Of a stretch of DNA of 15,946 nt, positions 1 through 7,303 are shown piece after piece; position 1 is the first letter of the stretch, and each line of letters starts with the position of its first letter. The DNA is from an uncultured Bacteriovorax sp. Its GTDB lineage: Bacteria > Bdellovibrionota > Bacteriovoracia > Bacteriovoracales > Bacteriovoracaceae. A model generated the notes under the pieces. The model saw only the letters and a program-made list of their open reading frames with translations, was not told where the DNA came from and made no database searches. The position numbers and the translations under genes were made by a program. The stretch covers positions 1-15,946 of the forward strand of contig CAMLRB010000068.1 of NCBI GenBank assembly GCA_946482295.1, in the 5' to 3' direction.

Positions 1-1
1 T

Positions 2-388
2 TTAAAAACACATACTGCAATCGAAAAAATCATGATGACAGAAGGCAAAAAAAAGTTTTTTATGAAAATGTTATTAGTCAGTATATTTTGTCATCTTCTT
101 GTCATTTGTGCTTTTTGGATCCTAGTACAAGGAGCTGAAAAAACTTCTCATGTGAGTTTCACCAATTTAGCAGCAATTGCTCCTCTAGGCTTTATTGTCG
201 TGACATTACCAATTTCACCAGCGGGACTCGGTGTAGGTCATCTTGCTTTCGAAAAATTGTTTTTGTTATTTGGAATTAAAAACGGAGCTTCACTTTTTAA
301 TATTTATTGGATCGTAGCTGTAATTATTAACATATTAGGATTTATTCCTTTCATGTTTCATAGACAAAAATCGGATACTTTTAACTAA
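2..388 (+). CDS. 3' end of a flippase-like membrane protein (UPF0104 / LPG-synthase transmembrane family), cut by the left edge
   Basis: The reading frame is open from base 2 to the TAA at 386-388, with no convincing ribosome site at the ATG at 32, so this is the last 128 codons of a longer gene that starts outside the window. Family members are usually about 300-350 residues. At least three hydrophobic segments are visible. The stretch PISPAGLGVGHLAFEKLF, with its Pro/Gly-rich signature before a helix, is typical of the C-terminal part of the UPF0104 (PF03706) family. Members include the membrane part of lysyl-phosphatidylglycerol synthases, and many stand-alone copies occur in glycolipid and polysaccharide loci, where a flippase role has been suggested. 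It lies on the same strand as wecE, 64 bases upstream. The substrate is unknown. Family assignment is fairly secure; function is not. Confidence 0.7.
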   Translation, partial: LKTHTAIEKIMMTEGKKKFFMKMLLVSIFCHLLVICAFWILVQGAEKTSHVSFTNLAAIAPLGFIVVTLPISPAGLGVGHLAFEKLFLLFGIKNGASLFNIYWIVAVIINILGFIPFMFHRQKSDTFN

Positions 389-416
389 ATGAATCAGCTG
401 AATTATATTTATATTA

Positions 417-446
417 TGTACATCTGATGAATTGATTTTATATAAT
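417..446 (+). promoter_or_regulatory. candidate sigma-70 type promoter for wecE, possibly giving a leaderless transcript
   Basis: A perfect TATAAT lies at 441-446. Eighteen bases upstream, TGTACA at 417-422 matches 4 of 6 positions of TTGACA. The last T of the -10 box is 7 bases from the A of the preferred wecE ATG at 453, so transcription could begin at or next to the start codon. No Shine-Dalgarno-like sequence precedes that ATG, which agrees with a leaderless start. The region is AT-rich, so chance matches are easy and this is tentative. Confidence 0.3.
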
Positions 447-452
447 GCCCAA

Positions 453-1586
453 ATGAAAATTCCCTTTAATCGTCCATTCATGTCAGGCCTAGAACTAGAG
501 TGCATTACTGAAGCCTATAAAAAGCAACATCTCTCCGGCGATGGAATGTTTACAAAGAAATGTAATCATTGGCTTGAACAATCAATCAATGTAAAAAAGG
601 CCCTTCTAACTCACTCGTGTACCGCAGCACTTGAAATGGGCGCCATGTTAGCGAATGTTCAGCCAGGCGATGAAGTCATTATGCCATCTTATACGTTTGT
701 ATCTACGGCCAATGCTTTCGTATTGAGAGGTGGAATTCCAGTATTTGTTGATATTCGGCAAGATACTTTAAACATCAACGAGACATTGATTGAGAATGCT
801 ATAACAAGCAAAACAAAGGCAATTGTCCCTGTTCATTATGCAGGTGTCTCTTGTGAAATGGATACGATTAATGAAATTGCCAAAAAAAACAATCTAATCG
901 TTATTGAAGATGCGGCCCAAGGAATTAATTCATCTTATAAATCACGTAGACTCGGATCATTGGGCGATTTATCAGCACTGTCTTTTCATGAAACCAAGAA
1001 CTTAATTTCGGGTGAAGGTGGAGCTCTCTTGATTAACAACGAACGCTTCATTGAGCGTGCAGAAATTATTAGAGAAAAAGGTACAAATCGAAACAAGTTC
1101 TTTAGAGGTGAAGTTGATAAATATACATGGGTTGATATCGGTTCCTCATATCTCCCCAGTGAGATTGTGGCAGCTTTCCTTTGGGCACAGTTCGAGAAAG
1201 CTGAATTGATAAACAAAGGCAGACTTTCGGTTTGGGATGAATACCACCAAAAATTAAAATCACTAGAAGATGCAGAAATTCTTAGACGCCCCATCATACC
1301 AGCAGAATGTCAGCACAACGCCCACATGTACTACATTATTTTAAAAGATGAAAAAACAAGAGCTAAACTCATCAGACATCTTGAAAGTTGCGACATTAAA
1401 TCAGTTTTTCATTACGTTCCATTACATAACTCTCCTGCAGGTAAAAAATTTACTAAAATAAGTGGATCCATGAGTGTTACTGAAGATCTTTCAGAGAGAC
1501 TGCTGCGCTTACCAATGTTCAACCAACTAGAAGAAGTCAATTTTATCGTTGAATGCATTGAAGATTTTTTTAGATTAAACAAATAG
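453..1586 (+). CDS. wecE: dTDP-4-amino-4,6-dideoxygalactose transaminase (WecE/RffA)
   Basis: PLP enzyme of the DegT/DnrJ/EryC1 family that moves an amino group from glutamate to dTDP-4-keto-6-deoxyglucose, giving dTDP-Fuc4N in the cytoplasm. From 453 the protein is 377 residues, against 376 for E. coli WecE, and begins MKIPFNRPF like the E. coli protein. The alternative TTG at 432 adds seven unsupported residues. Diagnostic WecE stretches are PGDEVIMPSYTFVSTANAF (71-89), VPVHYAGVSCEMDT (126-139), EDAAQG (152-157, the PLP-pyridine Asp), SFHETKN with the Schiff-base Lys182, and a REKGTNR motif. Similarity to enterobacterial WecE, as I remember it, is high along the whole length, much closer than to FdtB-type enzymes. 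In enterics the product feeds enterobacterial common antigen. No other ECA genes are seen here except a WzxE-like flippase on the other strand. Confidence 0.93.
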   Translation: MKIPFNRPFMSGLELECITEAYKKQHLSGDGMFTKKCNHWLEQSINVKKALLTHSCTAALEMGAMLANVQPGDEVIMPSYTFVSTANAFVLRGGIPVFVDIRQDTLNINETLIENAITSKTKAIVPVHYAGVSCEMDTINEIAKKNNLIVIEDAAQGINSSYKSRRLGSLGDLSALSFHETKNLISGEGGALLINNERFIERAEIIREKGTNRNKFFRGEVDKYTWVDIGSSYLPSEIVAAFLWAQFEKAELINKGRLSVWDEYHQKLKSLEDAEILRRPIIPAECQHNAHMYYIILKDEKTRAKLIRHLESCDIKSVFHYVPLHNSPAGKKFTKISGSMSVTEDLSERLLRLPMFNQLEEVNFIVECIEDFFRLNK

Positions 1587-1592
1587 GCAAAG

Positions 1593-3176
1593 ATGATTTC
1601 TGGTCAGAACAATTTAGATAAAAAAATAATATTATTTATTAGTTTTTCGTTTTTATTCCTTAATTTCTTATCTTTTATCAATTTAGGTCTTTATTGGGAT
1701 GATTGGTGGTTGGTAGGATTGGAAGTTAACAATCGTAATATCATGTTCGCTCAAGCGGGAGCATTTTGGTACGGACCTGCTCAAACTTTTCTCTTAAGCT
1801 TCAAGCATTACATTTGGGTCTACAGAGTACTTTTTATACTTTTAAGTTATTTTATATGCATTACTAGTTTTTCTTTTTTTAAAAAACTTTTTAAATCAAA
1901 CAGTCACTATGCTGCAATTGCAACACTGTTCATGTTATCACTTCCTTTTAATGAGCCTAGAATCCTTCTAATCTGTTTTAGTTATACTCTCAACTTGGCG
2001 ATCTTTTTTTTAGCGCTAACTTTGTTTTTGAATGGTGAACTTAAGCTAATTAAAAGAATCACTTGTTTGCTACTTTTCTTTTATTCATTTGTCATTGGAT
2101 CTTTATTTTTTCTCTATATGTTTTTTCTACTTTTTATTTTTATTAATGAATTAGATTCAACGAAATGGTCTTTGAGAAATTTCGTTCAAGCATTGAAAAA
2201 ATATTTAGATTTTTTAGGTTTGCCTTTAGTTTATTTATTCGTGAAATATAAGGTTCTTCCAAAGGCACACGGGGCATATGCTGGCTATAACTCTGTTAAC
2301 ATTAGACCAGAAGTTTTCTATGACCTTCCCCATGTTTTCTTAAACTCAGTAAAGAATATATTTTCATCTCATTCGCTCATCTTAGCTCTGGTTTTGACGA
2401 TACTTATTGCTGCAATGATAATTTTTAAAAAAATAAAGATTGAGATTACTCACACGGCCCGTACAAAGCTAATACTCCAATTAATATTTTACAGCTTAAT
2501 ATTATTTGTTCTAGCTGTGATTCCATACTTATTGGTGGGAAGAACCGCTGAAACCTTTGGTTATGAATGGAGAGCACGAGATGAAATGCTCCTTCCTTTT
2601 TCGTTTTCTGTTTTGATTACAACTCTTTTGATATTACTTCATTATCTTTTAATTAAAATCAAGGTGAAAAAGTCATCGCAAATTATATTTATCACTACTG
2701 CATTTCTCTTTTTATCTTTTAGTGCTTTAACCTTAAAAAATCAGATGTATTTTTTAAGAGATATGATTAAGCAAGATGTATTACTGGAGTTCTATAAAAA
2801 CAGCGATGAAATGAAGAGAATGCATACTTTTTACTTTGTCGATCAAATCCCAGATTACAATATTTTCAAAAGAGGATTTGGTAATTCAGAACTAAATGGA
2901 ATGGCCAAACACGTCTTCAAAACTGAAGATAGATATTTTAGTTTAATTAACGATGCGACCAATGTTTGTCCTGAAAAATTAAAAATAAGTATTTTGTGTA
3001 AGGACTGGATACGAGGTCCAATTGAAGCCCAAATTATTGTTTCTGCTTCCGAAATACGTTTAGATGGAAAGAAAACCTTTGAATTGGCCTTGCTCAAAAT
3101 TATCGATCACAACGAGTATTTAATGAGGGCCAGTAAATATTTTAATATTCAACTTGAGGAAGTTTTAAAAAAATAA
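1593..3176 (+). CDS. multi-spanning membrane protein, probable GT-C glycosyltransferase
   Basis: A 527-residue protein with about ten or eleven hydrophobic segments over residues 10-380 and a C-terminal soluble part of about 140 residues. After the first membrane segment comes LYWDDWW, with Asp36-Asp37. An acidic pair in the first extracytoplasmic loop is a hallmark of GT-C glycosyltransferases such as ArnT, PMT and oligosaccharyltransferases, which use lipid-phosphate sugars on the outer face of the inner membrane. A RARDEMLLPF stretch near 327-336 sits before a late helix. I cannot place it in a named family. The start follows the wecE stop by 6 bases, and AGG of the overlapping TAGG is 5 bases from the ATG, so it is probably co-translated with wecE. 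It may transfer a sugar made by WecE (inference). A Wzy-type polymerase is the main alternative. Confidence 0.6.
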   Translation: MISGQNNLDKKIILFISFSFLFLNFLSFINLGLYWDDWWLVGLEVNNRNIMFAQAGAFWYGPAQTFLLSFKHYIWVYRVLFILLSYFICITSFSFFKKLFKSNSHYAAIATLFMLSLPFNEPRILLICFSYTLNLAIFFLALTLFLNGELKLIKRITCLLLFFYSFVIGSLFFLYMFFLLFIFINELDSTKWSLRNFVQALKKYLDFLGLPLVYLFVKYKVLPKAHGAYAGYNSVNIRPEVFYDLPHVFLNSVKNIFSSHSLILALVLTILIAAMIIFKKIKIEITHTARTKLILQLIFYSLILFVLAVIPYLLVGRTAETFGYEWRARDEMLLPFSFSVLITTLLILLHYLLIKIKVKKSSQIIFITTAFLFLSFSALTLKNQMYFLRDMIKQDVLLEFYKNSDEMKRMHTFYFVDQIPDYNIFKRGFGNSELNGMAKHVFKTEDRYFSLINDATNVCPEKLKISILCKDWIRGPIEAQIIVSASEIRLDGKKTFELALLKIIDHNEYLMRASKYFNIQLEEVLKK

Positions 3177-3182
3177 TTTTAA

Positions 3183-4094
3183 TCAAGACTCCAATATTGC
3201 TAAACCAAAACCTGATTTTCCGTAAGAGTTTCCATTATAAAGCATGAATATATCCCCTTTATGTTTGAATACATAAGGGTACTCTACCATTTCAGAATCC
3301 CACCCCTCTAAAGAGACTTTAATGCCTGCCTGAGAAAGCGATAGATTCCAGATCGAACTCTTAGGACTTGTATATGCATATCCTATTTTGTATTTGTCCT
3401 GATTACCTCGATATGAAAACCACATACGATAACCTGTTTCGTATGTGCCAATGACTGTTGGTTTAGAAAAAGCTTGGGCCTCTCCTAAAATCGAAGGTAC
3501 TACTTGCCCTTTTTTATTCCATGAATGCCCATCTTTTGAAGTAGCGTAATTTATTACATGCTCCATCTCTCCATTCCCCGCTTCCCAGGATTTTGTAGAA
3601 CCATACCACATATGAAAAGTTTCATCTTCGATGCTTACCCATGGATAAGACAAACTAACTTTATCGATATCATCATCAACACTTAAAAAAGGAATTTCAG
3701 AATCTAGCTCCAGACTAAAATCTTTTTTTATTCTTATCCTTCCTACATCCCCTCTCCAATGCTCTCCTGGTCTATTCTGCCATCCCATAAATAGAATATA
3801 CTTTTCACCATCAACTTCATAAACGTTGCCAATACTAATTCCCGCTTCATAAAAGCTATTCAATTTTCCATGTTGAAGAAAAGGCTCATTAAAAACTTTG
3901 ATTACCTTTTTTTGATCCAAGTCAAAATCAATGGCCCCAACAGAAGACCTATTTTCCGAATCTCTTCCACTGTAATAAATACGATAAACACTATCAGTAA
4001 TTTGAACAGGCACTGGGTTTGATGCATGAGTTTTTAATTTTTCATGCACGCCTTTGTTTACGAAAATAAGTCCCAATTTTTTCCAATTATTCAT
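3183..4094 (-). CDS. five-bladed beta-propeller protein, glycoside hydrolase family 43/32-like
   Basis: A 303-residue protein without a signal peptide or membrane segment, so probably cytoplasmic. It contains repeated blade motifs: SNPVPV (25-30) with IYYSGRD (39-45), FYEAG (81-85) with LFMGW (101-105), SYPWV (149-153) with HMWYGS (161-166), SKPTV (210-214) with RMWFSY (223-228), and EYPYV (271-275) with FMLYNG (283-288). Blade starts with Pro and repeated aromatic strands are typical of the GH43/GH32/GH68/GH130 propeller fold. The classical first-blade Asp-Pro is Asn-Pro here, so glycosidase activity is not assured. I recall similar proteins in O-antigen loci next to fdtB or wbqC genes, without known function. 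The start directly abuts the stop of the upstream acyltransferase (TAA then ATG), so it is the last gene of the operon and translationally coupled. Confidence 0.65.
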   Translation of the reverse strand: MNNWKKLGLIFVNKGVHEKLKTHASNPVPVQITDSVYRIYYSGRDSENRSSVGAIDFDLDQKKVIKVFNEPFLQHGKLNSFYEAGISIGNVYEVDGEKYILFMGWQNRPGEHWRGDVGRIRIKKDFSLELDSEIPFLSVDDDIDKVSLSYPWVSIEDETFHMWYGSTKSWEAGNGEMEHVINYATSKDGHSWNKKGQVVPSILGEAQAFSKPTVIGTYETGYRMWFSYRGNQDKYKIGYAYTSPKSSIWNLSLSQAGIKVSLEGWDSEMVEYPYVFKHKGDIFMLYNGNSYGKSGFGLAILES

Positions 4095-4760
4095 TTAGAT
4101 TCTCTTTAATTTGTCCGAATTAAATTCTGCTCTTGCTGTAGATGTTTCTTTATAGAGACTATTCGCAGGAGCATCTTCAAGCAATAGAACTCCTGCACCA
4201 ATAACACTTTTCTCACCGATCGTTATATGATCTCTCAAAGTTGCATTCACTCCAAGGAAGCAGGATTCACCAATATTCACATGACCTGAAACAACTACGT
4301 GTGAGGCAAGAAAACAATGATCCTGTATAGTAGAATGATGCCCTATATGGTTTCCACTCCATAACGTCACATTATTCCCAATTTTAACAAAAGGCTGGAC
4401 GGTATTATCTTCAAAAATAAAACAATTATCACCAATATTTCCGTTGTTAAGAACGGTTGAATGAGAACTCACAAATGTCGCGAGTGAATAACCGAGTTCT
4501 TTGGCCTTAAAATATTTTTCTTTTCGGATTTGATTAAGTTTTGAGTAGCTAATTGCAATAAACAGCGTATGTGATTCTGGGGGATATTTTGTAACGACTT
4601 CTTCAAAAGGAACAACTGGCTTTCCACAAAATGAAGATGCAGTTAAATATTCTCGATCAACAGTAAAGGCAACGACTTCATAATCTGAATCATGGGTAAA
4701 ATAATAATCCGCAAGTTCTGCCATATCTTCTTTGCCAAAAATGACTAATTTTTTTTTCAT
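4095..4760 (-). CDS. NeuD/PglD-type sugar O- or N-acyltransferase
   Basis: A 221-residue two-domain protein. Residues 1-95 form a Rossmann-like PglB-type N-terminal domain (KLVIFGKEDMAELADYY). Residues 100-195 form a left-handed beta-helix of hexapeptide repeats (GNIGDNCFIFEDNTVQPFVKIG and following), including NHIGHHSTIQDHC with candidate catalytic His140-142. This is the architecture of NeuD, PglD and PerB, acetyl-CoA-dependent enzymes that acetylate sialic acid or 4-amino sugars. Because PglD and PerB act on 4-amino groups, dTDP-Fuc4N made by WecE is a possible acceptor, but this is inference. Length is normal. AAGGA lies 8 bases before the ATG, supporting the start. Codons 2-4 form an uninterrupted run of nine A bases. 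It sits 20 bases after the methyltransferase and abuts the propeller gene. Confidence 0.85.
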   Translation of the reverse strand: MKKKLVIFGKEDMAELADYYFTHDSDYEVVAFTVDREYLTASSFCGKPVVPFEEVVTKYPPESHTLFIAISYSKLNQIRKEKYFKAKELGYSLATFVSSHSTVLNNGNIGDNCFIFEDNTVQPFVKIGNNVTLWSGNHIGHHSTIQDHCFLASHVVVSGHVNIGESCFLGVNATLRDHITIGEKSVIGAGVLLLEDAPANSLYKETSTARAEFNSDKLKRI

Positions 4761-4780
4761 ATAAATTTCCTTAAAAAATT

Positions 4781-5560
4781 CTATCCATCAAAATCTTTTT
4801 TTGCTTCGAAATAATAAATCAAACTATTCGTAGACCGATGAAAAACAATCTGCAATAAATACAAAGGATACAAAAAATATTCATTTAAAATAATTTTCAA
4901 AAAATCAGGAAAATATGTTTTTAAAAAAACATTTCTTCGTCCTGAAAGTTTTGTTTTTACCTTCATTTGCAATTCTTTATTTTTTCCCTCTGCTCTTCTA
5001 ACTAAAAAATTGGAAACCGGGAGAAGAAGATTTGAAATAGGAAATGTAAGGTATGAACCATGTGATAAAAGAAACTTGTGAGCTTTTAACAAATTTTGAA
5101 TGTATATTTCATCATATCTTCTATAATGCCCGGCAATTTCATCTTCAATTCCCCAATGCTTCATCGAAGATGGAACTAGATTAATAAATGTCCCGGAATC
5201 AGTTAACAATGATCGGCTTTTTTCAAAAAAGGATGCTTCTAAATGCATAGGAAAATGTTCCATAACCATGCACGAAATAATTAAATTGAATTTTTCATTT
5301 AATTCAAGATCAAAATAACTCCCGCAATGAGTTTTTAATTCAGCTGATGCAACCGCTTGAGGAAATCGATTACTTATATTCTTTATTGTAGTTTCATCAA
5401 AATCGCAGACTGTTCCTTTCCATCCCAAACTTAACAATAGGGCCGTAATCTCCCCAGCTCCGGGTCCGACTTCAAGAAATTTACCTGGAGTAAGATTGCG
5501 TAACCTATTGCGCAAATACATCAATTGAAGAATTGTTCCAGGTGGTAAATTACTAATCAT
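4781..5560 (-). CDS. class I SAM-dependent methyltransferase
   Basis: A 259-residue protein with a Rossmann-type methyltransferase core. SAM-binding motif I is FLEVGPGAGE (28-37), the acidic ribose-binding end of strand 2 is VCDFDE (51-56), and motif IV/post-IV is LIISCMVMEHFP (93-104). The C-terminal 100 residues carry a basic, aromatic region (LSGRRNVFLKTYFP, LYPLYLLQIVF) that may lie against the membrane. The substrate cannot be read from sequence. Within this operon a sugar hydroxyl or an acyl substituent is likely, and O-methyl groups can also cap chain ends. The ATG overlaps the end of the upstream glycosyltransferase by 8 bases (ATGATTAG), implying translational coupling. Confidence 0.85.
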   Translation of the reverse strand: MISNLPPGTILQLMYLRNRLRNLTPGKFLEVGPGAGEITALLLSLGWKGTVCDFDETTIKNISNRFPQAVASAELKTHCGSYFDLELNEKFNLIISCMVMEHFPMHLEASFFEKSRSLLTDSGTFINLVPSSMKHWGIEDEIAGHYRRYDEIYIQNLLKAHKFLLSHGSYLTFPISNLLLPVSNFLVRRAEGKNKELQMKVKTKLSGRRNVFLKTYFPDFLKIILNEYFLYPLYLLQIVFHRSTNSLIYYFEAKKDFDG

Positions 5561-6491
5561 TAGATACTCTTTTAATTACATCTATTATGTATAAGGGTCT
5601 ATCTTTGGTTTGACTGAAAATTTTTCCAATATAAAAACCGATTACTCCTAAACTTAATAAGATAATACCCGTTGATGTTAAGATGACTGTAAACAAACTG
5701 GTCCATCCTGGTAAAGCAGTATGAAAGAAATAACGATAGAAGAAATAAAGTGAAAACAGTATCCCAAATAATCCAAATATTAATCCAATCCAGATGATTA
5801 ATTTTAAAAAAGCAGTAGTTTGAAATAAAATCCCACTAAGTGCATGATCCATTAATAACTTCAATGTATAAGAACTTTTTCCTTCATATCTTGCTCCATG
5901 TTCATATTCTAATTCACTTGCATTAAATCCCAGCCAACGTAAAACAAAGACATAATGACGGTCTCTTTCATTAAACATCAAAAATGCATTAACTACTTTC
6001 CTTTTTAAAATTGAAAACTTTCCATAGCTTCCATCTATTTTTTTTCCCAAAAATATTGAAACCATTTTAAAGTAGACTGCAGCTAAAGCGACTCTAAAAA
6101 AACCATGATTTCGTGAAATTCTTTTAGCGAAAACCAAATCATAACCTTTATTAACCTCTTCATAGAGCTGTGGAATTAACTCCGGTGGATCTTGTAAATC
6201 ACAATCCATAACAACAACATACTCTCCTCTAGAGTGTTGTAGCCCGGCCACGATGGCTATTTGCTGACCAAAGTTTCGACTTAAACGAACACCAATAACA
6301 TTTTCATTAGTTTTCGTTAAAAAATCGATTGTTTGCCATGAAAGGTCTGGACTTCGATCATCAACAAGAACAATTTCATATGACTTCCTCATTTCGAGCA
6401 TTTGTTTTTCAATTCGTTCTACTAAATGTTCTAAACAACTGACGCAACCATATACTGGAACAACAATACTAAGCTCTATATTTTTATTCAT
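5553..6491 (-). CDS. membrane-anchored GT2 glycosyltransferase, GtrB/ArnC/DPM1-like
   Basis: A 312-residue protein from the ATG at 6491. The frame is open further upstream to 6530, but that would overlap the oxygenase gene by 37 bases, while the chosen start lies 2 bases after its TAA and gives the canonical N-terminus ELSIVVPVYG. The GT-A domain shows VDDRS (43-47), LSRNFGQQ (70-77), the metal-binding MDCDLQDPPE (95-104) and RYEGKSSY (201-208). Two transmembrane segments follow at about 229-252 and 266-290. This layout is that of GtrB, ArnC and dolichol-phosphate-mannose synthase-like enzymes, which load a nucleotide sugar onto undecaprenyl phosphate for use outside the cytoplasm. It is a candidate donor-making partner for the GT-C protein at 1593-3176 (inference). 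Confidence 0.9.
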   Translation of the reverse strand: MNKNIELSIVVPVYGCVSCLEHLVERIEKQMLEMRKSYEIVLVDDRSPDLSWQTIDFLTKTNENVIGVRLSRNFGQQIAIVAGLQHSRGEYVVVMDCDLQDPPELIPQLYEEVNKGYDLVFAKRISRNHGFFRVALAAVYFKMVSIFLGKKIDGSYGKFSILKRKVVNAFLMFNERDRHYVFVLRWLGFNASELEYEHGARYEGKSSYTLKLLMDHALSGILFQTTAFLKLIIWIGLIFGLFGILFSLYFFYRYFFHTALPGWTSLFTVILTSTGIILLSLGVIGFYIGKIFSQTKDRPLYIIDVIKRVSND

Positions 6492-6493
6492 AA

Positions 6494-7303
6494 TTAAACA
6501 CCAAGCCTTCTTGCTCGCTTCTCTCTCCACTCAACATCATCAGCAGGTGTCATTGAATTAAAACCCAATACTTGTTTTTCTGAATCAGAGATTTTTGTGT
6601 TTTCTTGTAGGGTCAATGGAAAATTATAAAATTGTTTTATCATAGGAACGGTATACATTTGATTAATCCCACGGCGAATTTTACCCGAGGAATTTAAGCC
6701 CGCTCGATGATAAACCATAGAATCAAACATCACTATTGATCCAGCTTGCAAAATTGCGACTTGCTTATTTCTTGAAATAAATTCTTCTGAAGGTAAAGCT
6801 TCATGTTTATGTGAATAAGGGAGCAATTCTGTAGCTCCAGTCTCAACAGTAAAATCATCTATTGCAAACAATGCATTAATGGCAAGTGGCGAGGAAGATA
6901 CTGCATTATGATAAGGTAGATCTCTATGCCAAAGTGTTTGATGATGTTTAATATTCGGTCGGTTAATAATTGCATTTTGCAAATTAAGAATAAAATATTC
7001 TCCTAATATTTCTTTAGAAACTTCTAGAATTTTCTCTTTCATAACAAGTTCTAAAAATTTTAAATCATGGAGCAGAGGTGCTCTGCACATATCCAGATCG
7101 AGAATTCCTTCAAGTCGCTTTTCTCCAAATTGTTGTGACTGATAAAAATAAACATCATCAATACGTTTTCGCCATTCAGTTAAGTCTTGATGTTCAATCA
7201 CACTATCAATTATTGTATATCCTTGAGTTAAAATTTCTTCTGCTCTCAGGCTGATATCAGTCCGAGAAATTTGTTTTACCTTACCATAGAAATTATTTTT
7301 CAT
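6494..7303 (-). CDS. phytanoyl-CoA dioxygenase (PhyH) family Fe(II)/2-oxoglutarate oxygenase
   Basis: A 269-residue cytoplasmic protein with the double-stranded beta-helix signature of PhyH-type oxygenases. The iron ligands are His126 and Asp128 in LWHRDLPYH and His199 in MVYHRAG. Arg210 or Arg211 in KIRRGIN is placed to bind 2-oxoglutarate. GATELLPYSH (156-165), with MFDSMVYH just before the distal His, is characteristic of the family. All key residues are present, so it is probably active. The family hydroxylates varied small molecules, acyl groups and natural products, and the substrate here is unknown. Its place between a WbqC-family gene and glycan genes suggests hydroxylation of a sugar or of an N-acyl group on an amino sugar (inference). 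The start overlaps the stop of the upstream gene as ATGA. Confidence 0.88.
   Translation of the reverse strand: MKNNFYGKVKQISRTDISLRAEEILTQGYTIIDSVIEHQDLTEWRKRIDDVYFYQSQQFGEKRLEGILDLDMCRAPLLHDLKFLELVMKEKILEVSKEILGEYFILNLQNAIINRPNIKHHQTLWHRDLPYHNAVSSSPLAINALFAIDDFTVETGATELLPYSHKHEALPSEEFISRNKQVAILQAGSIVMFDSMVYHRAGLNSSGKIRRGINQMYTVPMIKQFYNFPLTLQENTKISDSEKQVLGFNSMTPADDVEWREKRARRLGV

Noticed and set aside
393..428. Inverted repeat ATCAG ... CTGAT upstream of wecE as an operator
   Set aside because: Only 5 bases per arm with a 26-base spacer, and no second copy in the window.
432..452. TTG at 432 as the start of wecE
   Set aside because: The seven extra residues have no counterpart in WecE proteins, and the ATG at 453 gives the conserved N-terminus and length.
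986..1297. 103-codon open frame on the minus strand inside wecE
   Set aside because: It lies wholly within the well-supported wecE gene, has no recognisable domain and no ribosome site that I can see; a shadow frame.
2855..3097. 80-codon minus-strand frame inside the GT-C gene
   Set aside because: Opposite an intact, conserved-looking membrane protein, with no domain and no coupling to neighbours.
3165..3182. Inverted repeat TTAAAA-AAATAA-TTTTAA as a bidirectional terminator
   Set aside because: The stem is 6 A/T pairs only and too weak for an intrinsic terminator; such matches are frequent at this base composition.
6492..6530. Start of the GtrB-like GT2 at 6530
   Set aside because: It would add 13 residues that overlap the oxygenase gene and precede the conserved N-terminus; the ATG at 6491, 2 bases after the oxygenase stop, is better.
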